Shown here piece after piece: positions 61,721-64,000 of a stretch of 64,000 nt of DNA. The number at the start of each line of letters is the position of its first letter. Within the stretch, counting starts at the first letter, position 1. This DNA comes from CAXBBB01 sp963793245 (GTDB taxonomy: Bacteria; Bacteroidota; Rhodothermia; Rhodothermales; BA12), in the NCBI GenBank assembly GCA_963793245.1, contig CAWBZG010000003.1:203442-267441 (forward strand), in the 5' to 3' direction. The position numbers and the translations under genes are program-made. The notes below the pieces were generated by a model that had not been told where the DNA came from, searched no databases, and saw only the letters and a list, made by a program, of their open reading frames with translations.

Positions 61721-64000
61721 CTACTCGTCGCGCAGCACCATTGCCGGGTCGAGCGTGGCGGCACGCCAGGCGTGGTAGCTAACGGTCAGCAGGGCGAGCG
61801 TGAGCACGAGCAGGCCTGAAGCCGCAATAGCCCATCCCGCGCCCGTCGCCGAGTACGCGAAGCCCGCTTTCCACCACACACCGAACGCCCATGCGACCGG
61901 AGCGCCGATCGCAAAGCCCAAGCCGACCAAAACCGCGAACTCGCGCGATACCAGTCCGACGATGCCGACCGCCGCAGCCCCCAACGCCTTGCGCACGCCG
62001 ATTTCCTTACGCCGCCGCGCGACCGAAAAGGCGGCCAGACCGAACAGCCCTAGGCACGCGACGAGGATGGTAACGAGCGCCGCCAATCCGACCAGGCTGC
62101 CCAGTTGCCTATCCGATGTGTAGAGATCGCCGAGTTGTTCGTCGAGGAAGTGATAGACGAACGGGCGGCCTGTTTCGGCTGCGTTCCATCGCGCCGCGAG
62201 TTGGTCGAGCACGTCGCCTGGCGCGTTGGGGGCCAGGCGGACGACCAGTTCGGAGTACCAGGGCTGGGCTTCGCTGAACAGCACGAACGGACCGACGGCC
62301 TCGTGCAGCGACGCGTAGTGGAAGTCCTCGACGACGCCTACGATTTCGCCTTCGCGCCCGTTCATGCCAAATGGGTGCCCGATGGCGGCCTCGTTCGATC
62401 CGGCGACGTGACGCGCGACCTCTTCGTTGACGACGAAGCGAAATGCTCCAACCGAGTCTGCGGCAGCGACGGCGGGCAGCGTTTGGCCCGCTACGATGCG
62501 CAGTCCCAGCGCGTCGACGGCTTCCATGCTCGCGACCGACGCGCGCAGCATCAGGTCGTCGCCCTCGCGCCCGGGCCACGTGGCGCTGTATCCGCCGTGG
62601 CGTCCGCCGGGAAGACTCGAAAGGGCGGCGATGCCCAATACGCCGGGTACGTCGCCCAAGCTTGGCACGGACGCGGGCAAAAGTCTGGCCGTCCCATCCG
62701 CCCAGCGGGACCGTCACGGTCGCGGCCCGGTCGAAGCCTAGATCGGCGGTTTTCAAAAAGTCGAGTTGTTGCTGCACGATCAGCGCGCCTGCCACGAACG
62801 CCAGCGAGATTGCGAACTGTGCGGTCACCAGCACGCGCCGCAACTGCATCCCGCCCTGCCTGCCGACGACGCGTCCGCGCAGCGCCTGGAGAGAGGATCC
62901 GCTCGACAGCGCTAGGGCAGGGTAAATGCCTGCCAGCAGTCCGACACCTACCGTCGCCCCGACGTACGCAAGCCCTACGAGCCAGCGTACGTCGGGCGGC
63001 GGCAGCACATCACGCCCCGCAATGGCTTCCGCGAACGGAAGCCCTAGCGCCGTCAGTCCCACACCGACGACGCCCGCCACACTTGTAATAGCGAGTGACT
63101 CGCCCAAAAATTGTCCGATCAAGATTCTTCGAGGCGCCCCGACCGCTTTTCGTACACCCACCTCGCCCGTGCGCTCGGCCTGCCGCGCCGTCGTCAGGTT
63201 GACGAAGTTGACGGCGGCGATGACGAGCACCAATACCAACACCACCATCATCAGGTAGCGGAGTTTGGAGCCGCTTTCGGTTGCGTGGATCTGATCGACG
63301 GGTTGGAGCAGCAGGTGGCTGAATCCGCGTTCGTCGTCGCCCAGCGCGTCGGCGATCTGGTTGAGAGCGGACTGGGCCGAGGCGAGGTCCGAGCGGTCGG
63401 TCAGGCGGGCGTAGGTGGCATAGTTGACGCGCTGCCACGACGGTTCGATGCGGTTCATCCCGTACCACGACGCGACGATGCGCGGACGGATGTGCGACGT
63501 TTCGGGTGCGTCGCCGAAGACGCCGGTTACAGTCAGGACTCGCCGCGCGTCCATCGTGATCGCCTGCCCGACCGCGGCTTGGGCCGATCCGAAGTAGCGC
63601 TCCGCCGTCCGCTCGGATAGGAGCACCGTGGCCGGGTCGACCAGCCGCGCCGTCCCCGCGATCAGCGGCGTGCCGATCACGTCCGCCCAGCCTTCATCGG
63701 CGAACCAGACTTCGTCGGTTTCCTCGAATCCACGCCCGTTGGCCTCGACGAACGGCGTCCCGAAGGCTGTCGCCTCGAACATCCGAACGGCGTGCGTGAC
63801 CGTCGGCACGTCGGCGATCAAGGTCGGAGCGACGGCAGACGCGCTCACGGTCACGACCTCGTCGTCGAAGACCGTCGCCACGCGCACGAGTTGATCCGAG
63901 TCCGCATAGTGCGTGTCGTAGCGCCATTCTCCGGCGAGGTAACTGCCGATCAGCAGTGCGCACGCCAGTCCCAACGCCAGCCCCGAAGCGGTAAGCAGCG
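61721..64000 (-). pseudogene. MacB/FtsX-type ABC permease 8, partial at the edge, one frameshift
   Basis: The reading frame enters from beyond the right edge in helix 1 (LALGLACALLIGSYLAGEWR) and shows the first periplasmic domain and the FtsX block with EVGVRKAVGAPRRILIGQFL. After FARVRAKLG near 62661 it loses frame; one extra T on the minus strand (CTTGGGC for CTGGGC) is enough. The rest, GDVPGVLGIAALSSLPGGRH to EIGVRKALGAAAVGIVGLVS and LDPAMVLRDE, is intact to 61721. Only the first few codons and its promoter lie outside. If the extra base is an error this is an ordinary ~785-aa permease. Confidence 0.82.

Noticed and set aside
20..64000. tRNA and rRNA genes
   Set aside because: No cloverleaf with a GGTTCRA-type T-arm or CCA end and no conserved rRNA segment was found by eye. 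A covariance-model scan would be decisive.

Overview
The window reads as chromosomal DNA of a GC-rich bacterium of the Bacteroidota/Rhodothermota (FCB) group. The pointers are a C-terminal type IX secretion sorting domain on a DUF4331 protein, OmpA proteins with PKD repeats, a LytM peptidase next to a bactofilin, an F0F1 ATP synthase operon that ends at atpG without atpD or atpC, scarce Shine-Dalgarno sequences, and a large family of MacB/FtsX-type ABC permeases. No rRNA, tRNA, CRISPR array, phage or transposase gene was recognised.

Layout. (1) 0.1-5.0 kb, minus strand: a tight run from a STAND-type ATPase through a frameshifted NAD(P)-binding protein, a small membrane protein and an unknown protein to ribD. 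(2) 5.1-23.4 kb: housekeeping and envelope genes in short units: DUF4331/T9SS protein, TPR protein, adenosine deaminase, DUF192 lipoprotein, gluconokinase, outer-membrane barrel with deoxynucleoside kinase, cytochrome c, SDR, alpha/beta hydrolase, DUF2959 lipoprotein, endonuclease III, a frameshifted MFS carrier, a PAS histidine kinase and queG. (3) 23.4-28.2 kb: an OmpA protein followed by two tandem PKD-OmpA genes whose 3' ~0.95 kb are almost identical while their 5' parts have diverged; both are broken. (4) 28.5-36.7 kb: rpsT, LytM peptidase, bactofilin and atpZ-I-B-E-F-H-A-G, closed by a strong terminator. (5) 36.8-40.5 kb: a YgiB/YgiC-like pair (the synthetase is frameshifted) and recJ. 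(6) 40.7-64 kb, all minus strand: one LolD/MacB-type ATPase and at least seven large paralogous permeases, continuing past the right edge.

The most interesting system is in region 6. Five intergenic regions carry a sigma-54-type promoter (GG-N10-GC, close to TGGCACG-N4-TTGC). At a fixed 42-43 bp upstream lies the palindrome TGTCCG-N4-CGGACA, and a degenerate second copy lies exactly 21 bp further upstream. This geometry predicts an NtrC-family activator, not encoded in the window, that switches on the permease array. It also divides the array into transcription units: 41567-44083 with the ATPase; three permeases from 51504; a duplicated chimaeric unit; two permeases from 58987; and one from 61543.

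Two other themes run through the window. Intergenic palindromes of three families, with conserved outer arms and variable centres, often sit at or inside stop codons, including one whose two arms supply the stops of two convergent genes. Several genes carry single-base insertions that break the frame; some may be assembly or base-call errors, and two unrelated ones share the local sequence CTT GGG C. A 2.4-kb tandem duplication in the permease array has made a chimaeric stub and two heavily frameshifted permease copies.
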